6,264 bases of DNA, taken from contig CAZNSG010000372.1 in NCBI GenBank assembly GCA_964575715.1, positions 1 to 6,264 on the forward strand, given 5' to 3'. Below, in pieces: positions 6,103 through 6,264 of the stretch (positions within the stretch are counted from its first letter, which is position 1; every line of letters starts with the position of its first letter). Position numbers and translations under genes: made by a program. Under the pieces are notes generated by a model. It ran no database searches. It saw nothing but the letters and a program-made list of their open reading frames with translations, and was not told the DNA's origin. This stretch comes from PNAI01 sp964575715 (lineage in GTDB: Bacteria; Pseudomonadota; Alphaproteobacteria; Rhizobiales; Xanthobacteraceae).

Positions 6103-6264
6103 ATGGCAAAAATCACGCGGACGAACCCCAAGGACATTGCCAAACCATTCGCAAATTATTCGCATGTCGTAACGGCCGAGGGTGCGCAGAAACTCATATT
6201 TTGCGCTGGCCAAGTCGCGGCCGATATCGACGGCAAGGTTTTGCCGCCTGACGATTTCGACGCC
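6103..6264 (+). CDS. Rid-family (YjgF/RidA-like) protein, 5' part only
   Basis: The first 54 codons of a protein cut off by the right edge. The translation contains AKPFANYSHVV (residues 13-23) and KLIFCAGQVAADIDGKVL (30-47), which match the N-terminal half of Rid/YjgF/YER057c/UK114 proteins (about 125-150 aa when complete). Family members are small trimeric cytoplasmic proteins; RidA proper hydrolyses reactive enamines and imines, and other subgroups act in specific catabolic pathways. The Arg that marks active deaminases (R105 in E. coli RidA) lies beyond the window, so activity cannot be judged. The gene starts 31 nt after the receptor stop and probably belongs to the same operon, where it may process an unstable nitrogen-containing intermediate. 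The ATG at 6103 is in the family frame, despite a closer out-of-frame ATG at 6098. Confidence 0.85.
   Translation, partial: MAKITRTNPKDIAKPFANYSHVVTAEGAQKLIFCAGQVAADIDGKVLPPDDFDA

Overview
The window is a dense, entirely plus-strand stretch of a small-molecule catabolism locus. It comes from a high-GC proteobacterium (about 60% GC judged by eye). Tripartite tricarboxylate transporter (TTT/Bug) receptors, stand-alone creatininase-family hydrolases, Gfo/Idh/MocA dehydrogenases and Rid proteins occurring together are typical of the accessory metabolism of Bradyrhizobium-like Alphaproteobacteria or of Burkholderiales. I favour the alphaproteobacterial option, but the sequence holds no rRNA or marker gene that decides it. 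No tRNA, rRNA, insertion sequence, CRISPR array or phage gene was seen.

Layout. Positions 1-315 form a leader without a credible gene; it holds a weak promoter-like element and two short perfect hairpins. A first gene block follows at 316-3567: a Gfo/Idh/MocA-family NAD(P)-dependent oxidoreductase, a creatininase-family metal hydrolase, a small cupin and a D-2-hydroxyacid dehydrogenase. The first three overlap (by 11 nt and 1 nt) and are probably translationally coupled; the fourth starts 12 nt after the cupin. A 215-nt gap (3568-3782) holds a 7-bp-arm inverted repeat and a T7 run and probably separates two transcription units. The second block is an M20-type metallohydrolase (3783-5051), a secreted Bug/TctC-type solute receptor (5079-6071) and the first 54 codons of a Rid-family (YjgF/RidA-like) protein that runs off the right edge (6103-6264).

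How the genes could work together (inference). The receptor would capture a small, probably carboxylated, solute in the periplasm for a TctAB-type transporter that is not in this window. The Gfo/Idh dehydrogenase would oxidise an alcohol of a sugar, cyclitol or related ring, and the creatininase-family enzyme would hydrolyse the product (amide, lactam, lactone or activated C-C bond). The M20 enzyme would remove an acyl, carbamoyl or similar group, the Rid protein would handle a reactive enamine/imine intermediate, and the hydroxyacid dehydrogenase would interconvert a 2-keto and a 2-hydroxy acid. The substrate cannot be named from the sequence.

The most notable molecular details are the M20 enzyme's replacement of the canonical metal-bridging Asp by Asn together with a rearranged Glu-Glu motif, and the Gfo/Idh enzyme's Gln in place of the usual catalytic-site Asp. 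Both may mark poorly characterised subfamilies rather than damage, because all reading frames are intact.
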